Source: Zhongshania sp. R06B22
GTDB taxonomy: Bacteria > Pseudomonadota > Gammaproteobacteria > Pseudomonadales > Spongiibacteraceae
Assembly: GCF_040892595.1 (NCBI RefSeq)
Contig: NZ_JBFRYB010000001.1
Span: 744,001 to 808,000 of the forward strand
Direction: 5' to 3'
Length of the DNA: 64,000 nt
Within the stretch, counting starts at the first letter, position 1. Every line of letters begins with the position of its first letter. A program made the position numbers and the translations under genes. This document shows, in pieces, positions 53,004-62,215 of this stretch. Below the pieces are notes generated by a model, which did no database searches, had not been told where the DNA came from, and saw nothing but the letters and a program-made list of their open reading frames with translations.

Positions 53004-54200
53004 ATGATTACTTTAGGCACGCCATTTAGCAGCAAAGCATGTAAGGTTTTACTATGTGGCGCAGGGGAGTTGGGTAAAGAAGTCGCGATTGAATTACAGC
53101 GTCTAGGGGTAGAAGTGATTGCCTGCGATCGCTACGAGAACGCGCCTGCCATGCAGGTGGCAGATCGCAGTTACACCTTTTCGATGTTAGACGGCGCAGA
53201 ATTACGCCGGGTGATCGAATTGGAAAAGCCTGATTATATCGTGCCAGAAATTGAAGCGATCGCCACAGACACCCTAGTTGAGTTAGAGCGCGAGGGCTTT
53301 AATGTGGTGCCAACCGCCCGCGCAGCACAGCTCACCATGAACCGCGAAGGTATTCGTCGCCTGGTCGCAGAAAAGCTGGAATTACCGACCTCTAGCTACC
53401 GCTTTGCAGACAGCAAGGAAGAGTTTGATCTCGCCATTGCCGAGATCGGTTTGCCATGTGTTATCAAGCCTATTATGAGTTCTTCAGGCAAAGGTCAAAG
53501 TTTAGTAAAGCGCTTAACGGATGTGGATGCGGCGTGGAATTACGCGCAAGAAGGCGGTCGCGCCGGTGCGGGCCGAGTAATTATTGAAGGCTTTGTGGAT
53601 TTCGATTACGAGATCACCCTTTTAACTATTCGCCATCGCGGCGCTCATGAAGACACCGACACCAGTTACTGCGCGCCGATTGGTCATTTGCAAAAAGACG
53701 GCGATTATCAGGAATCTTGGCAGCCGCAGCCTATGTCTGAAAAAGCCCTGCAGCGTTCACAAGAAATTGCCGAACAAGTCACCACTGCGCTGGGCGGCTG
53801 GGGTCTTTTTGGTGTTGAACTGTTTGTTAAAGGCGATGAGGTTATCTTTAGTGAAGTCTCGCCGCGGCCGCATGATACCGGTCTGGTTACTTTGATATCC
53901 CAAGACCTCTCAGAATTTGCTCTTCATGTTCGGGCTATCCTCGGTTTACCTATCCCCAATATTCATCAAACTGGTCCATCGGCCTCCGCTGTTATTTTGG
54001 TGGAAGGTGAATCTAAGCGGGTCACTTTTGGCAATCTTGAGTTTGCGCTTGAAGCGCCCGATACCCAGCTGCGCTTATTCGGTAAACCAGAGGTGAGCGG
54101 CAAGCGCCGTATGGGCGTGGGCTTGGCGCGCGGCGGCGATATCGAAGAAGCTAGGGGCAAAGCGCTCGCAGTCGCCAGCGCAGTGATAGTTACTTTGTAA
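53004..54200 (+). CDS. purT: Formate-dependent phosphoribosylglycinamide formyltransferase
   Basis: A 398-residue ATP-grasp enzyme: [20 protein letters not shown] at the N-terminus, [20 protein letters not shown] (ATP binding) and [20 protein letters not shown] near the active site. It formylates GAR with formate and ATP in purine synthesis, an alternative to PurN. The ATG at 53004 has AGAGGA upstream at good spacing; a longer frame from 52974 is rejected. 62 bp after pgpA; it may share its transcript or have its own promoter. Confidence 0.96.
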   Translation: MITLGTPFSSKACKVLLCGAGELGKEVAIELQRLGVEVIACDRYENAPAMQVADRSYTFSMLDGAELRRVIELEKPDYIVPEIEAIATDTLVELEREGFNVVPTARAAQLTMNREGIRRLVAEKLELPTSSYRFADSKEEFDLAIAEIGLPCVIKPIMSSSGKGQSLVKRLTDVDAAWNYAQEGGRAGAGRVIIEGFVDFDYEITLLTIRHRGAHEDTDTSYCAPIGHLQKDGDYQESWQPQPMSEKALQRSQEIAEQVTTALGGWGLFGVELFVKGDEVIFSEVSPRPHDTGLVTLISQDLSEFALHVRAILGLPIPNIHQTGPSASAVILVEGESKRVTFGNLEFALEAPDTQLRLFGKPEVSGKRRMGVGLARGGDIEEARGKALAVASAVIVTL

Positions 54201-54675
54201 CTCGGAACTCAATAAAGATTGGGCGCCGTATTTCGGAGTTCCTTTAATTGTTGACGCAGGTATTGGAAAGTCATCCTAGGCGTTGCCAGCTTTAGAGTTA
54301 AGCCTACGACGGTCCTTTACTGAATGCTGGATTGTGCTGGCCGGCAACGCTGTGCAGGTCAGGTGGCGCGGCTTTTATACATGCAGTTGAAACTGGAGAA
54401 TACGTGACCCTAACTTGTGCAATGCCAGAGCGCAAAACAGCATCGGCCTCGACGCGGGCTTTAGATATGCCCTTTTGGCATTAAACTTAGAGAGCATGGC
54501 TCACTAATTCATTCTAATAAATAGTGAAATTTTAGGAAGGTTGGAGTTTATGCCGGTTAGTTTACAACCAGCGAATATTGTGATGTTATATTTAAGCGGC
54601 CAACTAATTCGAGTGGTTTAGCTCAAGCTCTCGCTATGGATTGCGAGAATAATTACATAACAAGGAAGTATCCGT
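54201..54675. other. 475-bp non-coding region
   Basis: GGAACTC / GAGTTCC (54204-54210, 54236-54242) enclose 25 nt and are followed by TTTAATT; a possible terminator of purT. GCGTTGCC / GGCAACGC (54280-54287, 54343-54350) form an 8-bp inverted repeat with a 55-nt loop. TCTCGC / GCGAGA (54629-54648) is a small hairpin just before the lipoprotein start. A 23-codon frame at 54550 has a GGAG, but I do not consider it proven. AT-rich end suggests promoter activity. Confidence 0.5.
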
Positions 54676-56250
54676 ATGAATGTGCAACGACTTTCGCTGT
54701 ATTTACTGATTTTGGTTTCCAGTTTTTTAGTCGCTTGTGGCGGCGGTGGCGGCGATAGCAGCAACCCAGATCCTGTCGTAGAAATACAACGCACTGGGGC
54801 AGTAGCAGGTATCGTTTCTGATACCGTTAGTGGAGAGCCACTTACTAATGTCACTGTATCATCCAATAGCAGAAGCACTCAAACTAATGACAGCGGTGAA
54901 TTTGTGTTGTCAGGGATCCCCGAGTCAGCTCGTGCGGTAATACAGTTTGTGCTTGCTGGTTATGAGCCTGCATTTCGTCCTACCGAAATTGCCGATGGTG
55001 AGCAAACGGATGTTACAGCTTTAATGGTGCCGATCGGTGCTTTTAAAACTATAGATCCCGTGACCGGTGGGGAGGTGTCCATCCCTAATTCCACTGCTAT
55101 GGTTATGTTGCCCCCCGGCTCCATAGATTCGTCTAATCCCGTTGTTGTTAGCCTTACGGATATCGACCCTGGCAGTTCGGCAGCAAATATGCCGGGTGAT
55201 TACACTGCTGGCAGTAATGAAAGCCCATCGCCGATAGAGTCTTTCGGCGCCATTTCAGTAAATATTACTTCTGAATCGGGCGAGGAGGTTGATCTGTTGC
55301 CCGGTGCGACGGCAACAATTCGGATACCCCTCAGCTCGAGAAATAGTAACGCGCCAGCAATAATTCCCTTATTTTACTTTGATGAGGCTACAGGTCGTTG
55401 GGTTGAAGAGGGTTCAGCAACTCTGCAAATGATTGATGGTGAGTCCTTCTACGAAGGAACGGTGGAGCATTTTACAGTGTGGAATGCGGATGACTATTTG
55501 CAGACGGTCCAGTTAACGGGCTGTGTTGAAAACTCAGATGGTGAGCGTTTAGCTAATGTGCGTATCACGTCTAGTGGGATCGATTACACAGGGACTTCTC
55601 AAGCAGCAACCAATAGTTTAGGCGTGTTTACGATTCCGGTCCGATCAAATTCTAGTATGACGATTCGTGGGCAGCGTGGTGGCGATATTACGTCTACCCG
55701 AGCTATCACGACAAATGATTCTGATCTTGATATTAGTAATGCGTGTTTGGCTACCATTACACTCGGTGAGCAAAGACCTATTTCTATACAATTAACATGG
55801 GGGGAGTTTCCCGACGATCTGGATTCTTGGTTGTACCTCCCAGAAGGCGGCTTTATTTCCTATCAAAATAGCGGGTCTTTAGAATCATTGCCGTTTGCGA
55901 ATTTAGATGTCGATGATACAAGTTCTTATGGTCCAGAGGTTGTTACAGTATTGCGCCCACGAGTTGGCCGCTATCGCTATTTCGTCCATAATTATTCTAG
56001 TTCACGCCCTGGTATTGCCGCGTCTCCCGCCCGTATTGAGTTGACAACCCCCAGCGGTACGCGTGTTTTTGTTCCACCAGCTGGAGAGGTTCCTGCAGAA
56101 ACTAATTATTGGACAGTATTTGATTTACTCGTTGCGGCGGATTGCAGCGTTACCGTAGTCCCGGCCTCATCGCCAGCGTATAGTGAATTTCCGCCAGAGT
56201 TACCTGAGAACGATTCTAGCGACTTCGAATTTTGTCAGGTAAATAATTAG
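54676..56250 (+). CDS. Large lipoprotein with carboxypeptidase-regulatory-like and YfaP-like domains
   Basis: A 524-residue lipoprotein. The signal peptide ends in FLVACGGGGG (Cys 21), so it is lipidated, with a Gly-rich linker after it. AVAGIVSDTVSGEPLTNVTV is a carboxypeptidase-regulatory-like beta domain; a second, similar repeat starts near residue 280 (GCVENSDGERLANVRITSS). The C-terminal LTWGEFPDDLDSWLYLPEGG and RYFVHNYSS look like the DUF2135/YfaP-type beta domain. It is probably a surface-exposed protein with adhesive or sugar-binding folds. The function is unknown. Four later Cys residues might form disulfides. Confidence 0.75.
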   Translation: MNVQRLSLYLLILVSSFLVACGGGGGDSSNPDPVVEIQRTGAVAGIVSDTVSGEPLTNVTVSSNSRSTQTNDSGEFVLSGIPESARAVIQFVLAGYEPAFRPTEIADGEQTDVTALMVPIGAFKTIDPVTGGEVSIPNSTAMVMLPPGSIDSSNPVVVSLTDIDPGSSAANMPGDYTAGSNESPSPIESFGAISVNITSESGEEVDLLPGATATIRIPLSSRNSNAPAIIPLFYFDEATGRWVEEGSATLQMIDGESFYEGTVEHFTVWNADDYLQTVQLTGCVENSDGERLANVRITSSGIDYTGTSQAATNSLGVFTIPVRSNSSMTIRGQRGGDITSTRAITTNDSDLDISNACLATITLGEQRPISIQLTWGEFPDDLDSWLYLPEGGFISYQNSGSLESLPFANLDVDDTSSYGPEVVTVLRPRVGRYRYFVHNYSSSRPGIAASPARIELTTPSGTRVFVPPAGEVPAETNYWTVFDLLVAADCSVTVVPASSPAYSEFPPELPENDSSDFEFCQVNN

Positions 56251-56755
56251 TGAGAATTGAGCTGGCGATCATCAATATTCGAACTAAACGGCCTGTAGTG
56301 CGTGGCCTTTGACGAATGTATGATTTTACATAGAGTCCATAGTGTGTTTTATCTGGAGCGCACTATGCACTCGTCGCGGTCTACTCTATCAAATTAGTTA
56401 GAGACTCTTGTGCTAATAACTTTGAATTTTCTTACTGACTGACAAGTTTTACTGTGTCTGCTGTACCTTATGCTATGACGACATTTTGGTTGATGCGTAT
56501 ACAGAGTTAGTGAGAACTTGACCGCTCTTTGATCTATTCTCGTTGGGTGATTGCTGCTGGCATTTTTTGACTGTTAAACTTCGTATTCTTAATATTCCCT
56601 CGTCTAATGTTATATCGCTGCATCCATTGGCCCGCCTGCCAGACCTTTGGCTTGATTCAGATAGAGTACTCATTACGCAACGATGCTTAAGCCAGCACCT
56701 GCAGATGATGATGTATGATCTAGGGCAAAAATAAATAACAACAGAGGAGAGTCTT
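56251..56755. other. 505-bp non-coding region
   Basis: CATAGTGTG / CGCACTATG (56338-56346, 56359-56367) form a 9-bp hairpin with a 12-nt loop (one T-G pair). A 63-codon frame at 56543-56734 ends close to the GST gene but has no ribosome site; its sequence resembles nothing I know. The region is AT-rich. Confidence 0.45.
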
Positions 56756-57397
56756 ATGCTAAAAATTCATCATTTGGGTATGTCTCGTTCAGATCGCAGT
56801 ATCTGGTTGGCAGAAGAGCTGGGTTTAAAATACGAGTTGGTAAACCATACTCGCAACCCAAAAACCTTTCGGTCCCCTCAGTCTCTATGGGATGTCAGCC
56901 CCATGGGTAAGGCGCCAGTGATTGAAGACCAAGGACAGACCATTCCTGAGTCTGGGGCCATCGTTGAGTATCTTATCGATAACTATGGCGAAGGCCGCTT
57001 GCGACCTGAGCGCGGTACACCGGCGCATATCGACTATTTGCACTGGATGCATGCGGCGGAGTCGACCCTAATGCTGCCGGTAATGATTGATATGCTCAGC
57101 GCTATGACAGCGGCAGATTCGGCGGGTCTAAAAGGCTTTTGTGACGGCGAGTTTAAAACCGTTTTCACTTATATGAATCAGCTGCTTATTGATCGCGACT
57201 ATATTGCCGGTGAGTTCTCCGGTGCCGATATTATGGTGGCCTTCCCTTTAATGATGGCGGAATCACCTATGTTTGCGCCTCCCGGTCAGGAGAAAGGCAA
57301 GGCGTTTATTGCCTATCCTGCCATTCAAGCGTATTTAAATCGCTTGCGTGCTCGGCCCGCGTGGGTAAAGGCTGAAGCGATTTTTAAGGCCGCTTAA
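56756..57397 (+). CDS. Glutathione S-transferase family protein
   Basis: A 213-residue GST: thioredoxin-like N-terminal domain (LKIHHLGMSRSDRSIWLAEE, then GKAPVIEDQG and IPESGAIVEYLIDNYG, with cis-Pro and the glutathione-binding Glu-Ser pair) and an all-helical C-terminal domain (HIDYLHWMHAAESTLMLPVM). The catalytic residue region has SRSDR (Ser) in place of a Tyr. It conjugates or reduces with glutathione; the substrate is unknown. AGAGGAGAG is a strong ribosome site. The gene is monocistronic by position. Confidence 0.92.
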   Translation: MLKIHHLGMSRSDRSIWLAEELGLKYELVNHTRNPKTFRSPQSLWDVSPMGKAPVIEDQGQTIPESGAIVEYLIDNYGEGRLRPERGTPAHIDYLHWMHAAESTLMLPVMIDMLSAMTAADSAGLKGFCDGEFKTVFTYMNQLLIDRDYIAGEFSGADIMVAFPLMMAESPMFAPPGQEKGKAFIAYPAIQAYLNRLRARPAWVKAEAIFKAA

Positions 57398-57616
57398 ATC
57401 TGCGTGAAAAATTAGAATGCCGACTAGGCTGTAGCTTCAAAATAGCTAGGCGGCTTCTATTGTTAATCCCTCTAAATGTAATATCCTCAGCGATAGTGAC
57501 TGCACACTATTCATGACCGCTCTGTTCATTGTTAGCCTCATCAAAGTGGGGTATGTAAGCCGTCACAACGGTGTTTTAAACTGTAAGCATATGAAATAAC
57601 AATAAGAGGCGATCAT

Positions 57617-58468
57617 ATGCATCTCGGTTTTAGCTCCATGAACACCGTCAATGACCAAGATCCGGCAACACTGGCACGCATACTAGAAGACGCGGGTTTT
57701 GAATCGCTTTGGTATGGCGAGCACAGCCATATCCCCCGTTGTCGCACAACTGCGTATCCCCCCGGTGGCGAGCTACCTGAACCCTATAAAGAAATGATGG
57801 ACCCTTATATTGCATTGATGGCTGCGGCCTCTGCCACGTCCACCCTGAAATTGGGAACGGGCATAGCACTTTTAATGGAGCGGGAACTATTTTCTCAGGC
57901 CAAGACCATCGCAACCCTAGATCGGCTATCGGGTGGACGAGTCATTATTGGCACCGGCGTAGGTTGGAATCAGGAGGAGTTTGAAAACGTCACTAGCCTG
58001 CCCTGGAAGCGTCGCTATTTGGCTATGAAGGAAACCGTCGCGGCAACCCGAGCATTGCTTAGAGACGAGGCCCCAGAGTATCACGGTGAATTTATCGATT
58101 TTGATCCGGTATGGTTTGAACCCAAGCCACTGCACGTCCCCGATATGGTGTTTGGCGCAATGGGCCCTTTGGGCGTAAGACATGCCGCGCAGTGGGCGGA
58201 TGGTTGGATGCCGGTCGATGTTGCCCTGCCCGATGTCGCCGCTTCCATTAAAGACTTTCGGCGGCAGGTAAGTGAATTCGGTCGCGACCCCGATAAGGTT
58301 GAAATCACCTTGGTGGTAATGGCCGAGGTCACCCCAGATATTCTTAAACACTACCGCGACTGCGGGGTGAGCCGCTGCAATATTGGCGTGGGTATGCAAA
58401 ATTGGAACAAGCCAGAAATTGTCATGCCGATGATTGAGGAATACGCCAAAATTATCAGTGAGTTATAA
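57617..58468 (+). CDS. Luciferase-like monooxygenase, F420-dependent type (TIGR03619-like)
   Basis: A 283-residue TIM-barrel LLM-class oxidoreductase. FESLWYGEHSHIP is the typical motif near residue 30; LGTGIALLMERELFSQAKTI and GVGWNQEEFENV are family parts. It is nearest to the probable F420-dependent group with this pattern. The cofactor might be FMN/FMNH2 or F420; the window contains no F420 biosynthesis gene. The substrate is unknown. ATAAGAGGC precedes the ATG. A three-hairpin 3' region follows (separate entry). Confidence 0.88.
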   Translation: MHLGFSSMNTVNDQDPATLARILEDAGFESLWYGEHSHIPRCRTTAYPPGGELPEPYKEMMDPYIALMAAASATSTLKLGTGIALLMERELFSQAKTIATLDRLSGGRVIIGTGVGWNQEEFENVTSLPWKRRYLAMKETVAATRALLRDEAPEYHGEFIDFDPVWFEPKPLHVPDMVFGAMGPLGVRHAAQWADGWMPVDVALPDVAASIKDFRRQVSEFGRDPDKVEITLVVMAEVTPDILKHYRDCGVSRCNIGVGMQNWNKPEIVMPMIEEYAKIISEL

Positions 58469-58473
58469 AGGCG

Positions 58474-58560
58474 ATTGGTAGTGAGCACCAATACACCCAT
58501 AAGAGGGTGTGAATCTTAATAACGGCAAAGAAAAGGCCTCTCCTTATGAGTGGCCTTTTA
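58474..58560 (+). ncRNA. Three-hairpin 3' region, candidate 3'UTR-derived small RNA
   Basis: ATTGGT / ACCAAT (58474-58492, loop 7 nt), ACACCC / GGGTGT (58493-58510, loop 6 nt) and the terminator hairpin at 58531-58559 follow one another within 87 nt of the LLM gene stop. The first two are perfect 6-bp stems placed back to back. Such stable 3' ends can be processed into small RNAs. It may also be only a structured mRNA end. Confidence 0.4.
58531..58559 (+). terminator. Rho-independent terminator of the LLM-class gene
   Basis: AAAAGGCC and GGCCTTTT form an 8-bp stem, extended by CTC/GAG after one T-T mismatch. The T-run is part of the stem and continues as ATC. The 218 bp after it, to the GNAT gene, are AT-rich and hold no gene that I can see. 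Confidence 0.8.
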
Positions 58561-58777
58561 TCGAAGACCTTGAAATCATGATGGCGTGCCGCCTGCGGAC
58601 ATTAGACTGCATCTATTTTTAGAGTCGTGATTCATAGAATGGAATTCTTGTTAAGAATAGAATAGCGCTAAATGCTGAGCTTGATATTTAATTTTATAAT
58701 TTTTAGTTAATAAAAATTAAACCAATATTTTTTCTTCTTTTATTAAAATCATCATATACGCTTTACCGGAAATAAAT

Positions 58778-59428
58778 ATGTCCAAAAGCATGGCGGCAGC
58801 GATTTCTTTGACTGAAGATCGGCGCAATTTGGAGCTCGGGTCTGTGCGCAAGCTCAAAGCGAATGAGCTTCGGCGGTTCGCTGAGGTACTTGCGCTGGCC
58901 TTCAATGATGACCCGCCTACTCGATGGATCTTGCCTGACGATAATCGCCGCCAAGCATTACTGGCCAAGGGCTTGCATCTCTGGGCTCGCAAGCTGTGGT
59001 TTCCGCTGGGCGAGTGTCTGACTACCGAGAATGTGCTGGGTGCCGCCGCATGGATACCTCCGGGTGGCTGGGAGATTAGTCCCTTGCGGCAATTGCTGTT
59101 GCTTCCGAGTATGGCCTTGGTATTTGGCCGCTCGACTACCAGAGTCGTTTCGGCAATATTAGCGCTGGAGGCAAACCATCCTAAGGAGGCGCATTTTTAC
59201 CTGCCTTTTGCGGGGGTTATTCCTGAGTGGCAGGGCAAGGGGCTTGGCACGGCGCTGCTGGCGCCGGTGCTTGAACGCTGCGATAGTGAGGGCATTCCGG
59301 CGTATTTGGAGGCGTCATCCCCCACCAATCGGCGACTTTATGAGCGCCACGGCTTTGTGGTCACCGAGGAATTTAGCTTTGGCGATGACGCACCGCCGCT
59401 TTGGCGTATGTGGCGAGCGCCGAATTAG
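58778..59428 (+). CDS. GNAT-family N-acetyltransferase
   Basis: A 216-residue GNAT protein. HFYLPFAGVIPEWQGKGLGT is motif A with the acetyl-CoA-binding QGKGLGT near residue 152. PAYLEASSPTNRRLYERHGF is the usual motif B. It transfers an acyl group from CoA to an unknown acceptor. The gene sits alone downstream of an AT-rich stretch (58620-58777); GGAA precedes the ATG. Confidence 0.92.
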   Translation: MSKSMAAAISLTEDRRNLELGSVRKLKANELRRFAEVLALAFNDDPPTRWILPDDNRRQALLAKGLHLWARKLWFPLGECLTTENVLGAAAWIPPGGWEISPLRQLLLLPSMALVFGRSTTRVVSAILALEANHPKEAHFYLPFAGVIPEWQGKGLGTALLAPVLERCDSEGIPAYLEASSPTNRRLYERHGFVVTEEFSFGDDAPPLWRMWRAPN

Positions 59429-59553
59429 CGCGGCATAAACCTATCAGATAACAAACTCAGATCTTTAATTGGCCGGGTAAGTGCGCGGGCAGTATTTGCT
59501 TTCTGGGCACAATCCATAAACAATTAATACCTGAACCATAATCTGTAGCCCCT

Positions 59554-60036
59554 ATGAAAAATAGCTATGCCTGCATTGGCTTGTTCAACCCTAAATCCCC
59601 TGACAATGTTGGCGCAGTCATGCGCGCTGCCGGTTGCTATGGTGTTAATTCGGTGTTTTATACTGGAACGCGATACGACCACGCCAAGCCCTTTTACACC
59701 GACACCCAAAAAAGCTATGAAACATTGCCGCTTATCTGCGTTAAAGATTTAAAAGATACGATCCCTTTTGGCTGCGTTCCGGTGGCGGTTGAGCTGATCG
59801 AAGGCGCCAAGTCACTCACCACTTATAAGCATCCCGCTCGAGCTTTCTATATTTTTGGTCCGGAGGATGGCAGCTTGAAAAAAGCGATTACCGATTTTTG
59901 CGACGATATTGTATATATCCCGACAAATGGCTGTATGAATTTGGCGGCCACTGTAAATGTTGTGCTCTATGACCGCCTCGCCAAGGGTGAGGACTTCTCT
60001 CATCATCAAGATGCTTTGCGTAAACAGCCCAAGTAA
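59554..60036 (+). CDS. SpoU/TrmH-family RNA methyltransferase
   Basis: A 160-residue single-domain SPOUT methyltransferase. CIGLFNPKSPDNVGAVMRAA is motif 1 (with the NVG..R pattern), AFYIFGPEDGSLKKAITDFC is motif 2 and IPTNGCMNLAATVNVVLYDR is motif 3 that forms the knot and binds SAM. Small members such as TrmL methylate tRNA wobble 2'-OH; the exact RNA target is not known here. A weak ribosome site precedes the ATG. Confidence 0.92.
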   Translation: MKNSYACIGLFNPKSPDNVGAVMRAAGCYGVNSVFYTGTRYDHAKPFYTDTQKSYETLPLICVKDLKDTIPFGCVPVAVELIEGAKSLTTYKHPARAFYIFGPEDGSLKKAITDFCDDIVYIPTNGCMNLAATVNVVLYDRLAKGEDFSHHQDALRKQPK

Positions 60037-60255
60037 GTGAGCCAGGCTGGGCTTAAAGTACAGCGGTCTTCAGGTGCTAGCTTTAATACCTCTTGCCGTA
60101 TTGCCGTGTCGCTAGGCCTCAAGGCCTGTATCTTGCTGGTGCTAAAGTATCTGCAAGTAGAATTCACATTTGTGAAAGTACTCGCTTGCTTGCCTAAGTA
60201 GCTATGATAGTTAACTAGATCTTTTTCTTGTTCGTATTACCGTTGGGAGTTGTGT

Positions 60256-62055
60256 ATGCCACATGAAGGTAGCTTGCTGCAGGCAACACTGGTTTTGTTG
60301 CTAGCCGCAGTGTGTGTGGTGCCGCTCGCCAAGCGTTTGCAGCTTGGCGCAGTATTGGGCTATTTAATTGCGGGTGTTGTCATTGGTCCTGCGGCATTGC
60401 AGTTAATACACAAGCCGGAAAACGTAGCGCACTTTTCTGAATTTGGTGTGGTGTTACTGCTGTTTATCATCGGCTTGGAATTGTCGCCGCGTCGCCTGTG
60501 GCTAATGCGCAAGTCGGTATTTGGGGTCGGCTTGGCGCAGGTTGCCTTAAGTGGCTTGGTGATAGGTGGCGTTGCGTATTTGGGATTCTCGCAGCCATGG
60601 CAGGTCAGTGTGGTGTTGGGGCTTGGGCTGGCTCTGTCTTCCACGGCGTTTGGTTTGCAAATCCTGGCCGAACGTAAACAACTTAATAGTTCTCATGGGC
60701 GTTTGGCCTTCGCTATTTTGCTATTTCAAGATATTGCGGCGATTCCTTTGATCGCCTTGGTGCCTTTATTGAGCGGCGGCATGGGCGTAGATGATGCGGC
60801 AACGCCATCGGTATTGCGCATTTTGGCGACTATCGCCGCCGTTATTGTCGGCGGGCGTTATTTGCTGCGGCCAGTCTTCCGTATGGTTGCGAAAACTGGC
60901 TTGCAAGAAGTGTCGACCGCCACTGCCCTATTAGTGGTGTTGGGCACGGCATGGTTGATGGATGCGGTGGGCGTGTCGATGGCGCTGGGTGCATTCTTGG
61001 CGGGCTTGCTGCTGGCCGATTCCGAGTATCGACATGAATTAGAGTCGCAGATAGAACCCTTTAAAGGTCTGCTCTTGGGTTTGTTCTTCATTAGCGTGGG
61101 GATGAGTGCGGACGTAAAATTATTGGTCACCATGCCCTTGGCCGTGCTGGGTTTGACGGCCTTGCTGATGGTAATCAAACTGCCGATTTTAGCGCTGGTA
61201 GGGAGTGCGCTGGGTGGCTTGGATCGTCGCAGCGCCTTGAAGCTGGGTATTGTGTTGGCAGCCGGCGGCGAATTTGCCTTTGTGATATTTCAAATTGCCA
61301 AAGACCAGCAATTGCTGAATACAGAATTGCATAGCACCTTGATACTCGCTATTACGCTGTCTATGGCAGTCACGCCCTTATTGATTATTTTATTGAGTAA
61401 GCTACTTAAGCCCTTACCTGTAGCGACGAAAGCGGTACCGCCGGAGTATGAGGACATAGAAAGCCATGAGCCCCGGGTGGTGATTATTGGAATGGGGCGA
61501 ATGGGCCAAATTGTTGCGCGTATTTTGCGAGCGCAGCGGGTGCCCTTTGTGGCACTGGATTTGTCGGTAGACACCATTGAGCTGTCCCGCAGTATCGATA
61601 GCATGTCGGTATTTTATGGCGACCCGCTGCGGCCCGAGATACTGCGCGCGGTAGATGCCGACAAGGCCGAGTATTTTGTTCTGACCGCAGACGACCCTGA
61701 AACCAATATTAAAATTACCGAATTGGTTAGTCGTCTTTATCCGCATATTAAGTTTATTGCGCGGGCCCGCAGTCGCTTCCATGTGCATCGCTTATTAGAA
61801 CTTGGCGCCAAGCCGATTCGCGAGACCTTTCATTCCAGTCTTGAAATTAGCCGGGAGACCTTGATGGGATTAGGCTTGAGTCCGGAGCGCGCCGAGGCGC
61901 GTATACAGCGATTCCAACGTCATGATGAAGAATTGCTGGCAGAGCAGCACGCGGTATTTAATGATCGCGAAGCGCTGATTCAAAGTGCGCGCGATGCCCA
62001 CGACGAATTGCAGGCGCTCTTTGATGCCGATGTGATTGAAGAGAAGGGGGTATAA
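60256..62055 (+). CDS. Monovalent cation:proton antiporter-2 (Kef-type) with RCK domain
   Basis: A 599-residue inner-membrane protein. The first 385 residues hold about 12 membrane segments, with LGAVLGYLIAGVVIGPAALQ, ALSSTAFGLQ and QIEPFKGLLLGLFFISVGMS as CPA2/Kef signatures. The cytoplasmic C-terminal RCK (TrkA-N) domain has VVIIGMGRMGQIVARILRAQ with the nucleotide-binding GxGxxG. Kef proteins export potassium and are controlled by glutathione adducts in relatives. The ATG at 60256 has GGGAG 6 nt upstream; a GTG at 60250 is less likely. Confidence 0.93.
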   Translation: MPHEGSLLQATLVLLLAAVCVVPLAKRLQLGAVLGYLIAGVVIGPAALQLIHKPENVAHFSEFGVVLLLFIIGLELSPRRLWLMRKSVFGVGLAQVALSGLVIGGVAYLGFSQPWQVSVVLGLGLALSSTAFGLQILAERKQLNSSHGRLAFAILLFQDIAAIPLIALVPLLSGGMGVDDAATPSVLRILATIAAVIVGGRYLLRPVFRMVAKTGLQEVSTATALLVVLGTAWLMDAVGVSMALGAFLAGLLLADSEYRHELESQIEPFKGLLLGLFFISVGMSADVKLLVTMPLAVLGLTALLMVIKLPILALVGSALGGLDRRSALKLGIVLAAGGEFAFVIFQIAKDQQLLNTELHSTLILAITLSMAVTPLLIILLSKLLKPLPVATKAVPPEYEDIESHEPRVVIIGMGRMGQIVARILRAQRVPFVALDLSVDTIELSRSIDSMSVFYGDPLRPEILRAVDADKAEYFVLTADDPETNIKITELVSRLYPHIKFIARARSRFHVHRLLELGAKPIRETFHSSLEISRETLMGLGLSPERAEARIQRFQRHDEELLAEQHAVFNDREALIQSARDAHDELQALFDADVIEEKGV

Positions 62056-62215
62056 GCCCAAAGTGCGATTGCCCTGATAATAGAAAAAGGAAAATTAACA
62101 AGACAGTGTGTTAGACGATAAATGGTTTTGCGCCGTGGGTTTTGGGCAGAGTGCTAATGTGAAAATCGCACTCGAAAGTATGATTTAGATTTTATTAAAT
62201 AAGGTTTTTATTCTG

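Noticed and set aside
54550..54621. 23-codon frame with a GGAG upstream before the large lipoprotein gene
   Set aside because: Too short to support, ribosome-site spacing is poor and no typical leader-peptide codon run is seen.
56543..56734. 63-codon frame in the gap before the GST gene
   Set aside because: No ribosome site and no recognisable family; may be a remnant but cannot be supported.
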